Source: an uncultured Prevotellaceae bacterium (GTDB taxonomy: Bacteria > Bacteroidota > Bacteroidia > Bacteroidales > Bacteroidaceae). Taken from it: 41,187 nt of DNA. Positions 17,037 through 29,800 of this stretch are shown here, piece after piece (positions within the stretch are counted from its first letter, which is position 1; every line of letters starts with the position of its first letter). Below the pieces are notes generated by a model. That model saw only the letters and a program-made list of their open reading frames with translations, searched no databases and was not told the DNA's origin. The DNA is taken from NCBI GenBank assembly GCA_900315075.1, contig OMXV01000035.1, positions 1 to 41,187 on the forward strand, written 5' to 3'. The position numbers and the translations under genes were made by a program.

Positions 17037-19007
17037 TCACTTCTTGAGAATCATCGCACCCTGTGGAGCTACTTCTATCGATGAACCGCTGACGGTGCGG
17101 AGGCCCTGTTCATCGATTTTGCCGTTTTCGCATACCACGGTATAGGTGGCGTCATCCACTTGGATGGTACGCTGTTCACGACTGCCGTTGAGGACAACGA
17201 TGATGTCACCCCAGGCATCGCTACCGGCATGGTCTTTCAGATGGAATGCTACCATGCAGGGCTGTGTGGGAAGGAATTCTAATGACTGGCGTACTTTCGA
17301 TGCATCACCAAGTCGGAAGGCGGGATGATGCTTACGAAGGGCGATGAGTCCTTTGTAATAGTCGAACACCTGTGGATAACGATCGAGGTTATTCCAATCA
17401 AGGTGGTTGATTTCATCCGGTGACTCAAAGGAGTTGTGTACGCCTTTTTTGTCGCGCATCATCTCCTCACCGCTGAGCATGAAGGGCACACCCTGTGAAG
17501 TGAACACCGCCGTCTGTGCCAGGAGATCGAGACGAATCAGTTCGTCCGTTTGGGCCTGGGTCAACGGTGCAGAGAGTGTGAGTGTAGGGATGCTTGCTTT
17601 TAGACGATCTACCAAACACATGTCGTCATGGCAACTCACATATGAAATCATCTGTGTGGGCTGTGATGCCCATACTTCTTTGGAGTAGTTTACCTTCGAC
17701 ATATCCACCTGGGGATGGCTGATAGCCCCAACGATGCCAAACTTAATACTTTCTTCCTCACCGGGGATGCCAGCGAGAAAGGCTCCCTTGGTGTCGTCGC
17801 TGAACGGTCCACGGAGTCCATCGCGTATCTCGTCGGAGAAGGCAGCAATTCGTGGCATTTGCTGAATATGGGCTTTCATAGCCAGTTTTTCCTGCGGGTA
17901 GGCACATGTGCCGGCACTCCAACCCTCGCCATAGATGAAAATCGAGGGGTCTATCTCATCGACAGCATTTCGGATGGCATTCATCGTCTCGATGTCGTGG
18001 ACACCCATGAGGTCGAATCGGAAACCGTCGATATGGTATTCGTTAATCCAGTATTTCACCGACTCAATCATAAACCTCCGCATCATTGGACGGTCGGAGG
18101 CGGTCTCATTGCCGCAGCCGGAACCATTGCTATACTGTCCATCGTCGGTCTTACGATAATAATAGTCGGGATAGGTGCGCTGGAAATTGCTGTGCTCAAT
18201 GTCGTAGGTGTGGTTATACACCACGTCGAGAATAACGCGGATGCCTGCAAGGTGCAAGGCCTGAACCATCTGCTTAAACTCCCTAATGCGTGTAACGGGG
18301 TCGTAGGGGTTGGTAGAATAACCACCCTCGGGCACATTGTAGTTCACAGGGTCGTATCCCCAGTTGTACTGAGGAGGAAAGTCGGGGCCGAGACGTGTCT
18401 CATCTACCGAACCATAGTCGTAGGATGGTAGAATATGGATGGCATTCACACCTAATGACTTTAAATGCTGGATAGCCCAGGGCTCGGTAAGGGCGAGGAA
18501 CTTGCCAGGATATTTGGCTTGCTTCTGGGCGATGGAGAAATCGCGGTGATGCATCTCATAGATGACGAGGTCGGCCGGTGACTTTGTGGTGGGGCGTACA
18601 TCGTTCTGCCAGCCGACAGGGTCGGTGTCTCGCAGGTCAAGGATACAACCACGCTTGCCGTTCACACCGACGGCTTTGGCAAATACGCCGGGTGTCTCAT
18701 TCCATACTTTTTTCGTGCCCGTTACATCAAAGGTATAGAATTTACCTTTCATGGCCTCCCGACGTTGTTTCACAGTGGCAGTCCACACTCCGTTGTTTAG
18801 CTTCATTTTGATGGTGCGGATGGGTTTGCCACCCATGCCGTCGTCGTAGAGACGTAGTTTCACACTCTTAGCATCTGAGGGGGCAAACAACTGAAAGGTG
18901 GTCTCAGTGTCTCCTAAGGTCACTTCTTGGAAGTGAAAATCTTGTGCTGATATCGTCGGGCCGGATAGAATGGTCATCAGGGCGATCAGTAGAGTCTTTT
19001 TATTCAT
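17037..19007 (-). CDS. pulA: type I pullulanase, GH13_14
   Basis: This enzyme cuts alpha-1,6 branch links of pullulan and branched maltodextrins. It has 656 aa with a signal peptide (MNKKTLLIALMTILSGPTISAQ, 1-22) and no lipobox, so a periplasmic site is likely. A CBM48-like beta domain covers about 25-125. The type I pullulanase signature YNWGYDP is at 214-220. GH13 residues: DVVYNHT near 261-267, nucleophile Asp332 in GFRFDLMG, acid/base Glu361 in YGEGWSAG, stabiliser Asp461 in SCHDDM. It lies 88 bases behind the GH97 gene; this gap carries 9-base repeats. B. theta keeps its pullulanase outside the sus operon, so its inclusion here is a difference. Confidence 0.93.
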   Translation of the reverse strand: MNKKTLLIALMTILSGPTISAQDFHFQEVTLGDTETTFQLFAPSDAKSVKLRLYDDGMGGKPIRTIKMKLNNGVWTATVKQRREAMKGKFYTFDVTGTKKVWNETPGVFAKAVGVNGKRGCILDLRDTDPVGWQNDVRPTTKSPADLVIYEMHHRDFSIAQKQAKYPGKFLALTEPWAIQHLKSLGVNAIHILPSYDYGSVDETRLGPDFPPQYNWGYDPVNYNVPEGGYSTNPYDPVTRIREFKQMVQALHLAGIRVILDVVYNHTYDIEHSNFQRTYPDYYYRKTDDGQYSNGSGCGNETASDRPMMRRFMIESVKYWINEYHIDGFRFDLMGVHDIETMNAIRNAVDEIDPSIFIYGEGWSAGTCAYPQEKLAMKAHIQQMPRIAAFSDEIRDGLRGPFSDDTKGAFLAGIPGEEESIKFGIVGAISHPQVDMSKVNYSKEVWASQPTQMISYVSCHDDMCLVDRLKASIPTLTLSAPLTQAQTDELIRLDLLAQTAVFTSQGVPFMLSGEEMMRDKKGVHNSFESPDEINHLDWNNLDRYPQVFDYYKGLIALRKHHPAFRLGDASKVRQSLEFLPTQPCMVAFHLKDHAGSDAWGDIIVVLNGSREQRTIQVDDATYTVVCENGKIDEQGLRTVSGSSIEVAPQGAMILKK

Positions 19008-19025
19008 AGGGGTGGATTGTTTTTT

Positions 19026-19088
19026 CTAGGTTTTCTAGATGGGCTAGTATTCCTAGTATTTCTAGTGTTTCTAGTATTTCTAGAGAAT
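19026..19088. repeat. seven 9-base repeats beginning CTAG
   Basis: CTAG occurs at 19026, 19035, 19044, 19053, 19062, 19071 and 19080, an exact 9-base period, with the usual unit CTAGTATTT. The array fills the gap between the GH97 and pullulanase genes. A five-unit degenerate relative is at 25587. CTAG is generally a rare tetranucleotide in bacteria, which makes the array stand out. Confidence 0.92.
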
Positions 19089-19095
19089 CTGGTTC

Positions 19096-21324
<2,229 letters not shown>

Positions 21325-21371
21325 TTATTTAATTAGAATTATTTATAAGTGTAAACAACCATAAGATTTGT

Positions 21372-21397
21372 CCTTCCCCCTCCCGGAAGGGGGAAGG
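21372..21397 (-). other. GC-rich stem-loop between malQ and the GH97 gene
   Basis: CCTTCCCCCT and AGGGGGAAGG form a perfect 10-base stem with a 6-base loop. In the minus direction no T run follows, so it is less like a terminator and more like a barrier that could stabilise mRNA ends or mark processing between malQ and susB. The gap is 143 bases and also holds the 26-base repeat. Confidence 0.7.
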
Positions 21398-21417
21398 GTT
21401 TACATCTGTGGGGTACT

Positions 21418-21443
21418 AGGTAATCTCTTACCTCTCACCTCTT
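21418..21443 (-). repeat. 26-base repeat behind the malQ stop (copy 2)
   Basis: The sequence is identical over 26 bases to 16995-17020. It lies 15 bases behind the malQ stop codon. Confidence 0.85.
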
Positions 21444-21458
21444 GCTTCTCATCCCTTG

Positions 21459-24152
21459 TTATCTTCCGCTTTGCACAATCAGTTCGGTGATGTTGTCGTT
21501 GAACTGGTGGCTGGCCATCAGTTGTTCGATGGTGAGGTGCATGCGATAGCGCCAGTAGTGTCGTGGGTTGGCGGGGATATTGATACGCTCGGCATTGGCA
21601 TCTTGCAGACGAAGTTTCTCGTCGATGGCAAGCCAGTCTTGGATGGAGATGATGCAGAGCATCGACGGACTGGTAAGATGGCGTGAGATGATGTCGCGAG
21701 CAAGCCAACCTGGCAATGGGTGTGGGGCATTGCCGCCACGGTAGAGCATGGTGTTGTAGTATTCCTCGGTACGTGCTGCATCTTCGTCCCACCATTGACG
21801 TAGTGTAGGCATGTCGTGGCTGGAGATGGTGCATACCGAACGATAGGGGTTGCGGGAGAGATGGCCAAATCTCACCTGCGGGTCTTTGGGCATCGACTGT
21901 AGTTCGAGGCTGAGGATACGCAATTCGTTCATTACCCATGGCACGCAGTCGGGCACCATGCCGAGGTCTTCTGCACAGACGAGCATACGAGTGGCGTTCA
22001 CTAATTTTGGTAGTTTGCGCATGGCCTCGCGATACCAGAACTGGTTGTTGCGACGATAGTAATAGTCATTGTAGAGGCGGTTGAAGACATGCTTGTCGTG
22101 GTCGTCGAGCGACTGGTAGATGAAGTCGAATTGCACAGAGATGCGGGGATGGAATTTGTTGTCATCACGATGGTCGCGCACGAAAAGTACATCACTGATG
22201 AGGGCATAGAGACCGTCGCGCAGCATGATGTCTTTCTCGCTGCTCTTACCGGCAAAAGCAGCCTCGACCTTACGTTGGGTGTCAAACGCTTCACGCATAC
22301 GATACATGCCGTCGCCCTTAGGCTCTACATAGTTTGCCCTCACTTCGTCGGCATATTCATGGAAGATACTGTCGAGCACTTGGTCGTTGATGAATGGCTC
22401 GGTAAAGAACTGCTCTTGGAAACGCAGACCATAGGCCTCGATTTCTTCGCGCGTCATGCTGAGCGAAGGTGAGAATTGTCCGAGCAGACCATGTACGGAG
22501 TGAATGGGAATTTCCCATATACGGAAGAATCCTAATACGTGGTCGATACGGTAGGCATCGAAGAAATGTGACATATTGGAGAAACGGCGCACCCACCAGG
22601 CACAGTCATCGGCAAGCATTTCTTCCCAGTTGTAGGTTGGGAAACCCCAGTTTTGTCCGTTGGCAGAGAAGTCATCGGGTGGGGCGCCGGCCTGACCATT
22701 GAGATTGAAGTATCGGGGTTCCTGCCACACGTCGCAACCATGGCGGTTGACACCGATAGGGATGTCGCCCTTGAGGATGACACCGCGCTTGCGAGCATAG
22801 GCATGCACGTCTTCCATCTGCATATTGAGAATATACTGCACATAATAGAAGAATGCCACCTCTTTATATGCTTTGTTGCGGGGTGATGAGAGGCTCTGGC
22901 GGTCTGCCTCATCCCACATGTTGTGGTCGGGCCACTGACTGAAGTCGGCTGTGCCATATTTGTCGCGAAGCATACAATATTGAGCGTAGGGAACGAGCCA
23001 TTGCTTGCTGCGCTCAAAAAATTGTTTGTATGCAGTCGTAGAGACGGTGCCTTTCCACTCCTGGGCAAACAAATCCCTCAAATAGGCAGTCTTGGCAGCA
23101 TTTACACGCTCATAGTCGATTTGTGGCAGGGCGTTCAACTCCTGTCGCAGCGCCTCGTATTCGGCACGCTTTTTTTCATCGGCAAGAGGTGGCAAGGCTG
23201 TTAGGTCGGCATACTGTGGATGCAAGGCGAAGATACTGATGCAACTGTATGGATAGGAGTCTGTCCAGGTGTGAGTGATAGTGGTGTCGTTGATTGGCAG
23301 AATCTGGAGCAGACGTTGGCGGGTGTGTGCCACCCAGTCAACCATCTTGCGTAGGTCGCCGAAGTCGCCCACGCCAAAACTGCTCTCGGAACGGAGTGAG
23401 AACACGGGTACGAGGGTGCCGGCGCACTTCAAATTATATATTTCGAAGAAGGCTTCGGGGAGTTCGTACACCACGGCATCGCCATCGACCATGTCGGGGA
23501 TGGTGATGATGCGGTTGTTGCCATTCTCCCAGATAGGGGTCACGTCGATGTCCTCGTCGAGGACGGCAAACTTGAATTCAAAACGTGGATATGATAATTT
23601 CTTGGCATCGATATCGACAATCCATTCATTGAAATTGTGCTCATTCATTGGGATGGCACTCGTGGGTGACCAACTGCCAAGGATAGGGTCGTTGCCAATG
23701 ACGGCGAGATGCTCGCCACGACGTAGTTGGGGAGCGCGGACTTTCAACCTGACAGTGCGGGCAAACATTTGATTCTGGGGTTTGATGTGCTCGCGTCGGT
23801 TGATACAGTCGGTCATAGCCGAACTGTATAGATAGGCATTCTCGGGGATGTCGAGCCAGTGGTCGTAAATCGTATAGGTGTGGGCTTTCGAGGCTGTCAG
23901 CTCCAAACGATGTGGCTCCAGGGTCCATTCCTCGCGGATGGTCTTCCCCTCACGCTTAACACTATAATAATAGTTGATGGATGGACTGGATTTTAGGAAA
24001 TTATTCAGTACGCATGTCCAACGCTCGCCGTCGAGTGTCGTCATGGCGCATTCGGCGACTTCTTGCTTGTTTTCACCTTCTGGGGAGAGAATATTGAGTA
24101 CCAACTCCTCACCAAAGGTAGTCTTGTAGTCGATATTAAAAATTAGGTTCAT
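21459..24152 (-). CDS. malQ: 4-alpha-glucanotransferase (amylomaltase), GH77, with N-terminal starch-binding modules
   Basis: This cytoplasmic disproportionating enzyme moves glucan units between maltodextrins and releases glucose. It has 897 aa, no signal peptide, and two N-terminal CBM20-like modules (about 1-100 and 130-230; LAVIGNDPILGSWSP at 149-163 is typical), an architecture known from plant DPE2 and bacteroidal MalQ. GH77 residues: nucleophile Asp537 in YRIDHVLGFFRIWEIP, acid/base Glu728 in CAEDLGMVP, stabiliser Asp780 in SSHDMPTLRQWW. An operator-like palindrome lies ~75 bases upstream, so it may start a transcript of its own. It links the MFS importer to sugar metabolism. Confidence 0.95.
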   Translation of the reverse strand: MNLIFNIDYKTTFGEELVLNILSPEGENKQEVAECAMTTLDGERWTCVLNNFLKSSPSINYYYSVKREGKTIREEWTLEPHRLELTASKAHTYTIYDHWLDIPENAYLYSSAMTDCINRREHIKPQNQMFARTVRLKVRAPQLRRGEHLAVIGNDPILGSWSPTSAIPMNEHNFNEWIVDIDAKKLSYPRFEFKFAVLDEDIDVTPIWENGNNRIITIPDMVDGDAVVYELPEAFFEIYNLKCAGTLVPVFSLRSESSFGVGDFGDLRKMVDWVAHTRQRLLQILPINDTTITHTWTDSYPYSCISIFALHPQYADLTALPPLADEKKRAEYEALRQELNALPQIDYERVNAAKTAYLRDLFAQEWKGTVSTTAYKQFFERSKQWLVPYAQYCMLRDKYGTADFSQWPDHNMWDEADRQSLSSPRNKAYKEVAFFYYVQYILNMQMEDVHAYARKRGVILKGDIPIGVNRHGCDVWQEPRYFNLNGQAGAPPDDFSANGQNWGFPTYNWEEMLADDCAWWVRRFSNMSHFFDAYRIDHVLGFFRIWEIPIHSVHGLLGQFSPSLSMTREEIEAYGLRFQEQFFTEPFINDQVLDSIFHEYADEVRANYVEPKGDGMYRMREAFDTQRKVEAAFAGKSSEKDIMLRDGLYALISDVLFVRDHRDDNKFHPRISVQFDFIYQSLDDHDKHVFNRLYNDYYYRRNNQFWYREAMRKLPKLVNATRMLVCAEDLGMVPDCVPWVMNELRILSLELQSMPKDPQVRFGHLSRNPYRSVCTISSHDMPTLRQWWDEDAARTEEYYNTMLYRGGNAPHPLPGWLARDIISRHLTSPSMLCIISIQDWLAIDEKLRLQDANAERINIPANPRHYWRYRMHLTIEQLMASHQFNDNITELIVQSGR

Positions 24153-24227
24153 GATGATAGAAAGGTTTTATAGAATGTTCTGATTATTTTATTACAATGG
24201 TAATGTGCAACAAATGCATTAATGTTA

Positions 24228-24241
24228 TGCAATCGTTTACA
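24228..24241 (-). promoter_or_regulatory. operator-like palindrome upstream of malQ (LacI-type)
   Basis: TGCAATCGTTTACA differs at one base from the identical sites before susC and the alpha-amylase. The CG-centred palindrome is typical of LacI-family operators. No good -7 element was found at the distance seen for the other two sites, so promoter placement here is uncertain. Confidence 0.65.
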
Positions 24242-24252
24242 CTGATGTTACC

Positions 24253-25560
24253 TTAGGCCACTTTCTTTTCTTTGATGAAGCTGACGCAGCAGGCTCCGAT
24301 AGCCAGCAACACGCCTGATACAATCATCATGGTGCTTTGATGTGAGCCAACCAACTTGAATACCAAACCACCGCAAAGGGCTGCGACAATTTGGGGTAGG
24401 CAAATTGTTCCATTAAAGAGACCAAGGTAAGCACCCATGTGGCCGTAGCCCTGCAATGCATTGGTGACAATGGTGAAAGGCATGGCAAGCATGGCTGCCC
24501 AGGCAGCCCCAATGAATACAAATGGGATTATCATAAGATACTGATTGTGTACATAGGGTATCATGGCAAATCCAATGCCACCGATAATCAGACTGACAGC
24601 GTAAGCCATCTTGATATTTTTGAAACGTGGCAAAACTGTTGCCCATAGCACACTGGCCATGGCTTGGATAGCATAGAGCACACCTGTCCAGTTTCCTGCA
24701 ACCTGATAAGACTCAGAGCTTGCTTCTGTTGTCCCCCAAACCGTCTCAGACACTGCATCGACCACGTATGTCCACATATAGAGGAATGCTGCCCAGCAGA
24801 AGAATTGTACCAGACCAACTTTCCAGAATGTAGATGGGGCATTGCGAAGCAGTGAGAACCAGTCACCCTTCTCTTTCTTTGTCTCTGTGACTCCGTTGTA
24901 TTGTGCATACTCAGTAGGATTCCATTCTTTTACTTTCGAGGTGGTGTAAAGCACGCAAAGAATCAATATCAAGGCACCGATATAGAATGACCAAATGACA
25001 GAGTCGGGCACGACACCGTCGGGAGCCACATTGCTCAGACCAATCCAAGTAAAGATGAATGGGAACAAGAAACCCATTACCGAACCTGCGTTACAGAGGA
25101 AAGACTGGATGCTATAGGCCTTGGCTTTCTGTTTCTCATTCACCATGTCGCCTACGAGCATCTTGAATGGTTGCATGGCCATGTTGATGGAGGTGTCGAG
25201 CAACATAAGTGCAAAGAGTCCAAAAATGAGCGCAGTCTTGACCGACATACCGAATGAGCCAGCATTGGGTAGCAGACACATCACAGCAACAGCAACAGCC
25301 GCGCCTACAAAAAGGTAGGGGATTCGGCGGCCCCAGCGGCACCAGGTATTATCAGAGAGCGTTCCGACAATCGGTTGCACAATGATTCCCATCAGAGGTG
25401 GTAACACCCAAAAGAAACTAAGCGAATGTGGGTCGGCACCTAAAGTGCGGAATATACGACTGATATTCCCACTCTGCAGCGCATATGCTATCTGTACGCC
25501 GAAGAAACCAAAACTAAGGTTCCATAGCTTCCAAAAACTTAAATCTGGTTTTGTCTTCAT
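24253..25560 (-). CDS. MFS sugar transporter, maltose/maltodextrin type
   Basis: This inner-membrane carrier has 435 aa and about 12 hydrophobic segments. The start (LSFWKLWNLSFGFFGVQIAYALQ) and VGTLSDNTWCRWGRRIPYLFVGA near 62-84 resemble the GPH/SLC45-like bacterial sugar:proton symporters that sit in maltose loci of Bacteroidales (sometimes called MalT or SusT-like). Its place between the regulator and malQ supports uptake of maltose or short maltodextrins from the periplasm; the substrate is inferred from context. The gap to the regulator gene upstream is 68 bases and contains degenerate 9-base repeats. No separate promoter is visible. Confidence 0.9.
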   Translation of the reverse strand: MKTKPDLSFWKLWNLSFGFFGVQIAYALQSGNISRIFRTLGADPHSLSFFWVLPPLMGIIVQPIVGTLSDNTWCRWGRRIPYLFVGAAVAVAVMCLLPNAGSFGMSVKTALIFGLFALMLLDTSINMAMQPFKMLVGDMVNEKQKAKAYSIQSFLCNAGSVMGFLFPFIFTWIGLSNVAPDGVVPDSVIWSFYIGALILILCVLYTTSKVKEWNPTEYAQYNGVTETKKEKGDWFSLLRNAPSTFWKVGLVQFFCWAAFLYMWTYVVDAVSETVWGTTEASSESYQVAGNWTGVLYAIQAMASVLWATVLPRFKNIKMAYAVSLIIGGIGFAMIPYVHNQYLMIIPFVFIGAAWAAMLAMPFTIVTNALQGYGHMGAYLGLFNGTICLPQIVAALCGGLVFKLVGSHQSTMMIVSGVLLAIGACCVSFIKEKKVA

Positions 25561-25586
25561 ATTATTTGGTTTTTAGTTTATTTTTT

Positions 25587-25626
25587 CTAGTATTCCAAGT
25601 ATTTCTAGTATTCCTAAGGCTTCTAT
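25587..25626. repeat. degenerate 9-base repeats between regulator and MFS genes
   Basis: Units start at 25587 (CTAGTATTC), 25596 (CAAGTATTT), 25605 (CTAGTATTC), 25614 (CTAAGGCTT) and 25623, a 9-base period as in the array at 19026. The unit sequence is the same family. Confidence 0.75.
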
Positions 25627-25628
25627 TG

Positions 25629-26660
25629 CTATCTCGTCGTTCCCCTCACAATGAGGCGTGTGCGTACAATGCGTTTCTCTACTTTCTCCATGGGGATGAA
25701 CCCCTCCACCTTACCTATTAATATATTGGCGGCTTCTTCACCTACCACCTTGCCTCGCTGCTCCACAGTGGTGAGCATAGGGTCGCAGGCAATGGCACGC
25801 TCACCATTGGTGAAACCACAAATCGATACATCGTCAGGCACACGCAGACCCATCCGCTTGGCTGTATAGAGAATGCCAATAGCAGTATCGTCGTTCACGG
25901 CGAAAAAAGCATCAGGACGGTCGGGCATCTGCAGTAATTCTGGGGTAATTATCTCGGCATCAGTGCGGTTGTCGCAAAGGCGGATGTATCGCTCGTCTAA
26001 ACTAAGACCATGGCGGCGCAACGCATCGTGATAGCCATTGTAACGGTTTTTGGTAATCTCCATCTTTTTCGGCGAGGTGTAAAAGGCTATCCTACGACAC
26101 CCTGTTTCTATCAAATGGTTAACAGCGGTCATGGCTCCCATATAGTCGTCTACGACTACACGGCTGGAATCTACTCCCGTGCAGATGCGGTCGAAAAACA
26201 CCAGTGGCACACCATTGTTCATTAGCTGTTGGAAATGTTCATAGTGAGTAGTGTCCTTGGCTTGCGAGACAATGATACCACATACCTTACTTTTATAAAA
26301 AGACTGGCAGATACGAACCTCTCTTTCATACAACTCGTCGCTCTGAGCTACCATCAACTGATAACCACGAGCAGAAGCCTCTTCTTCGATGCCACTGAGA
26401 ATGGATGAGAAATAAAAATGATTGATTTGGGGCACGATAACACCGATGATGTGTATGGGGTGCACGCGGCTGTGGCGCAGAGACTCGGCAATCATATTCG
26501 GGGCGAAGTTGTGCTCGCGGGCATAGGCCTTGATAGCTTCCTTGCGCTCCGCACTGATTCGAGGGCTGTCGTTCAGCGCACGAGACACAGTCGCCACCGA
26601 CACTCCAAGTGCCTGGGCGATGTCTTTCATCGTAATTGGAACGTGCTCATTCGTTTTCAT
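25629..26660 (-). CDS. LacI-family transcriptional regulator of the starch locus
   Basis: This 343-aa protein has an N-terminal helix-turn-helix (MKDIAQALGVSVATVSRALN, 11-30), the hinge helix region (NFAPNMIAESLRHSR near 51-65), and a periplasmic-binding-protein-like effector domain (IIGVIVPQINHFYFSSILSGIEEEA onward). It lies at the junction of the two starch arms and so replaces the SusR position of B. theta. The three CG-centred palindromes in the window are its likely binding sites, and one lies in its own upstream region. The inducer is probably maltose or a maltooligosaccharide, by context. Whether it activates or represses cannot be read from the sequence. A second in-frame ATG (26630) would still keep the helix-turn-helix. 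Confidence 0.92.
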   Translation of the reverse strand: MKTNEHVPITMKDIAQALGVSVATVSRALNDSPRISAERKEAIKAYAREHNFAPNMIAESLRHSRVHPIHIIGVIVPQINHFYFSSILSGIEEEASARGYQLMVAQSDELYEREVRICQSFYKSKVCGIIVSQAKDTTHYEHFQQLMNNGVPLVFFDRICTGVDSSRVVVDDYMGAMTAVNHLIETGCRRIAFYTSPKKMEITKNRYNGYHDALRRHGLSLDERYIRLCDNRTDAEIITPELLQMPDRPDAFFAVNDDTAIGILYTAKRMGLRVPDDVSICGFTNGERAIACDPMLTTVEQRGKVVGEEAANILIGKVEGFIPMEKVEKRIVRTRLIVRGTTR

Positions 26661-26664
26661 ACCG

Positions 26665-26672
26665 CAAAAATA
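26665..26672 (-). promoter_or_regulatory. possible -7 element for the regulator gene
   Basis: TATTTTTG followed by C on the minus strand matches the -7 consensus, but it lies only 4 bases before the annotated ATG and has no TTTG upstream. If used, the mRNA would be nearly leaderless or translation would start at the second ATG (26630). Confidence 0.35.
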
Positions 26673-26726
26673 GATAAAACTTTAATAAAGTGTACCATAC
26701 ATATTATTAAAAATGAATATTATTTG

Positions 26727-26740
26727 TGCAAACGATTGCA
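26727..26740 (+). promoter_or_regulatory. operator-like palindrome between regulator and susC
   Basis: TGCAAACGATTGCA is the exact reverse complement of the site upstream of the alpha-amylase. It lies 68 bases (start to start) before the susC -7 element and 67 bases before the regulator start on the other strand, so it could serve both divergent genes. Confidence 0.75.
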
Positions 26741-26794
26741 TTGACATAAATCAATTTTTTTTGTTAATTTAGAACAACGTAACAAAATGTATAC

Positions 26795-26802
26795 TAATTT
26801 TG
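26795..26802 (+). promoter_or_regulatory. -7 element of the susC promoter
   Basis: TAATTTTG followed by CA matches the Bacteroidetes -7 consensus about 73 bases before the susC ATG. No TTTG is found 20 bases upstream (the nearest partial match is TTTA at 26768), which fits a promoter that needs an activator. Confidence 0.6.
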
Positions 26803-26874
26803 CATGATGAGAAATAACGTATTTGGATAAACGTATCAAAAACTACTAATAAATTCGTTAACTTAATAGCTAAA

Positions 26875-29800
26875 ATGATGAAGCAGGTAAAAATCAAATT
26901 GCCTCTGAGGATAATGGCCATAGTCTTTGGCTTATTCCTCACCGCAACGGCCTTTGCTCAGACATTTACTGTCAATGGCCATGTGAAAGATGCTACCGGC
27001 GAAGACATTATCGGAGCTACAGTCCGTATTGCAGGGCAAACGGGCGGAGTGGTAACCGACTTTGACGGTAACTTCGAGATTGAAGCAAAGAGTGGCGACG
27101 TACTGCAGGTGTCATACATCGGGTATGAGACGGCAGAGGTGGCCGCTGCTCCTCATGTGGAGGTGCTACTCCAGGACGACACACACTCACTCAATGAGGT
27201 GGTGGTTATCGGTTATGGTGTGGCAAAGAAAAACGACCTCACTGGTTCGGTCACAGCCTTGAAGCCAGATGAGAAAAACCATGGTATGATTACCAATGCA
27301 CAGGACATGATCCAAGGTAAGATTGCTGGTGTCAATGTGACCAATGGTGGTGGTACACCTGGTGGTGGCGCTACTATCCGTATCCGTGGTGGTTCATCCC
27401 TCAACGCCAGTGATGACCCATTAATCGTCATCGATGGTCTCGCTATGGATAATGTGGGTGTGAAAGGTGCCGCCAACCCCCTCACAATGGTCAACCCGAA
27501 TGATATCGAGAGTTTTACCGTGTTGAAGGATGCCTCTGCTACCGCCATCTATGGTAGCCGTGGTTCTAACGGTGTCATTATCATTACCACCAAGAAGGGA
27601 CGTGCCGGCATGGCTCCAAAAGTGAGTTACAATGGTAATGTCTCGTATTCAGTCAAGCGCAACAAACTCGAAGTGCTTGATGCCGCTGAGTACACTCGGT
27701 TTATTAAAAATTATTATGGTGCCGACTCCGAGGCTGCGTCACTGTTGGGCAATGCTGATACCGACTGGCAGGAGGAACTCTTCCACGGTGCTGTGTCGCA
27801 TGACCACAACGTCACCTTGCAGGGAGGACTTGCCAATATGCCCTATCGTATCAGTGCCGGTTACACCGACCAGAATGGTATCCTCAAGACCTCTAACTTC
27901 CAACGTGTGACCACCAGTGTGACACTGAACCCCTCATTCTTCCAGGATCACCTGAAGTTCAACATCAATGGTAAGTTCATGTACGCACACAACCGCTATG
28001 CCAACGAGGCTGCCATTGGCGATGCTACCCGTATGGATCCCACACATCCAGTAACCTCTACCGACGACCAATATCGCAACTATCATGGCTACTGGCAGTG
28101 GACAGATGCAGGTACCTCGCTGAAGGATGAAAACTATCCAACTTTGTGGAACCGCAACACCGCAGCCAACCCTGTTTCACGTCTCTATGAGAAGAACGAC
28201 CGTGCCAATTCGTACGACTATATGGGCAATGTGGAGGTTGACTACCAAATTCATGGATTTGAGGACCTGCGCCTGCACATGAATGCCAGTGGCGACTGGG
28301 CAAATGGTAAGCAGGACACCGATTATGCTAACTGGGGACCATCCAACTTCTATTATGGAAACAGCGGATTTAGCAAGGAACATAAATATAACCTTACTTA
28401 TACCGCATACGCACAATATTATAAGGATTTCCTCGAGACACAGCATTTCGACATCATGGGTGGTTATGAGTGGAGCCATTCAAAGCACTGGGGCAACTCA
28501 TACTATGCAGGATTGTATCCTAAGACCACCAACCAGGTCATCACTCATGACGACGGCACTACAGAACCCGCTGCAGGAAAGCCCTACAATCCTTCAACAG
28601 GTATCTGGAAGACAGAGAACTACCTCGTCAGTTTCTTCGGACGTGCCAACTACATTGCCTGGGATCAACTTATGCTGACTGCCACCGTACGTCGTGACGG
28701 TTCTTCTCGTTTCAAGGAGCACTGGGCAACCTTCCCATCATTTGCATTTGGTTGGAAAATCAATGAGTTGCCATTCCTCAAAAATATCAGTGGCATAGAC
28801 GAGTTGAAACTGCGTCTCGGTTGGGGTAAGACTGGACAGCAGGAAGGTATCGGCGATTACAATTATTTCGCTACCTATAATGTCAACAACACCAATATCG
28901 ACGGACGCTATCCTATCGTTGGTGTCAACGACCAAGGTCTGCTTTATCGCCCTGATGCATACAATCCCGACCTGAAATGGGAGACAACTACCACCAAGAA
29001 CATCGGTCTTGACTTCTCGTTCTTCCGCAACCGCGTCACCGGTAGCGTCGATGTTTATCATCGTAAGACTACCGACCTGATTAACTGGGCTTCTGTATCG
29101 GCAGGCTCCAACTTCCGTAATCAGGTGGTATCCAATATCGGTTCACTCGAGAATAAGGGTGTGGAGGCTTCATTGACCGTACGTCCTGTCGCCTCAGAGA
29201 ATTTCCAGTGGGAAGTTACAGCCAACTTCACATATAACAAAAACGAAATCACTGAACTCACCGGCGAGTCGTCGCTCATCCTCACTGGTGGTATCTCGGC
29301 CGGTACAGGTAACTATGTACAGGCAAATACCGTGGGATATCCCAAGAGATCTTTCTATGTGTACCAACAAGTATATAACGACAATGGACTGCCTCTCGAG
29401 GGTGTTTATGTCGACCGCAATGCCGACGGCATTATCAACGACTCCGACCGCTATCTCTACAAGAGTCCTGACGCTCCTTACACAGCAGGTCTGAGTTCAC
29501 GCTTCCAGTTCTGGAACTGGGACTTCGGTTTCGGACTCCGTGCAAGTTTTGACAACTATGTCTATTGGGACAAGGAGGCTGGATATTCAAATGTGTCGAA
29601 ACGCTATGACTCTTCGTTCGGCTATCTGCAGAATGTCATTCCAGGTGCCGTGGAGCGCAACTGGTCAACCTACGACCATCAACTTTCCGACTACTTCGTA
29701 CACAACGCCTCATTCCTCAAGTGCGACAATATCACACTGGGCTACTCATTCGACAACCTCTTCAAAGGCGGCGCATACAATGGCATCACTGGACGTATCT

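Noticed and set aside
17715-18431. 238-residue ORF opposite the pullulanase gene
   Set aside because: It is antisense to conserved GH13 motifs, lacks a promoter, and arises from the codon pattern of the real gene.
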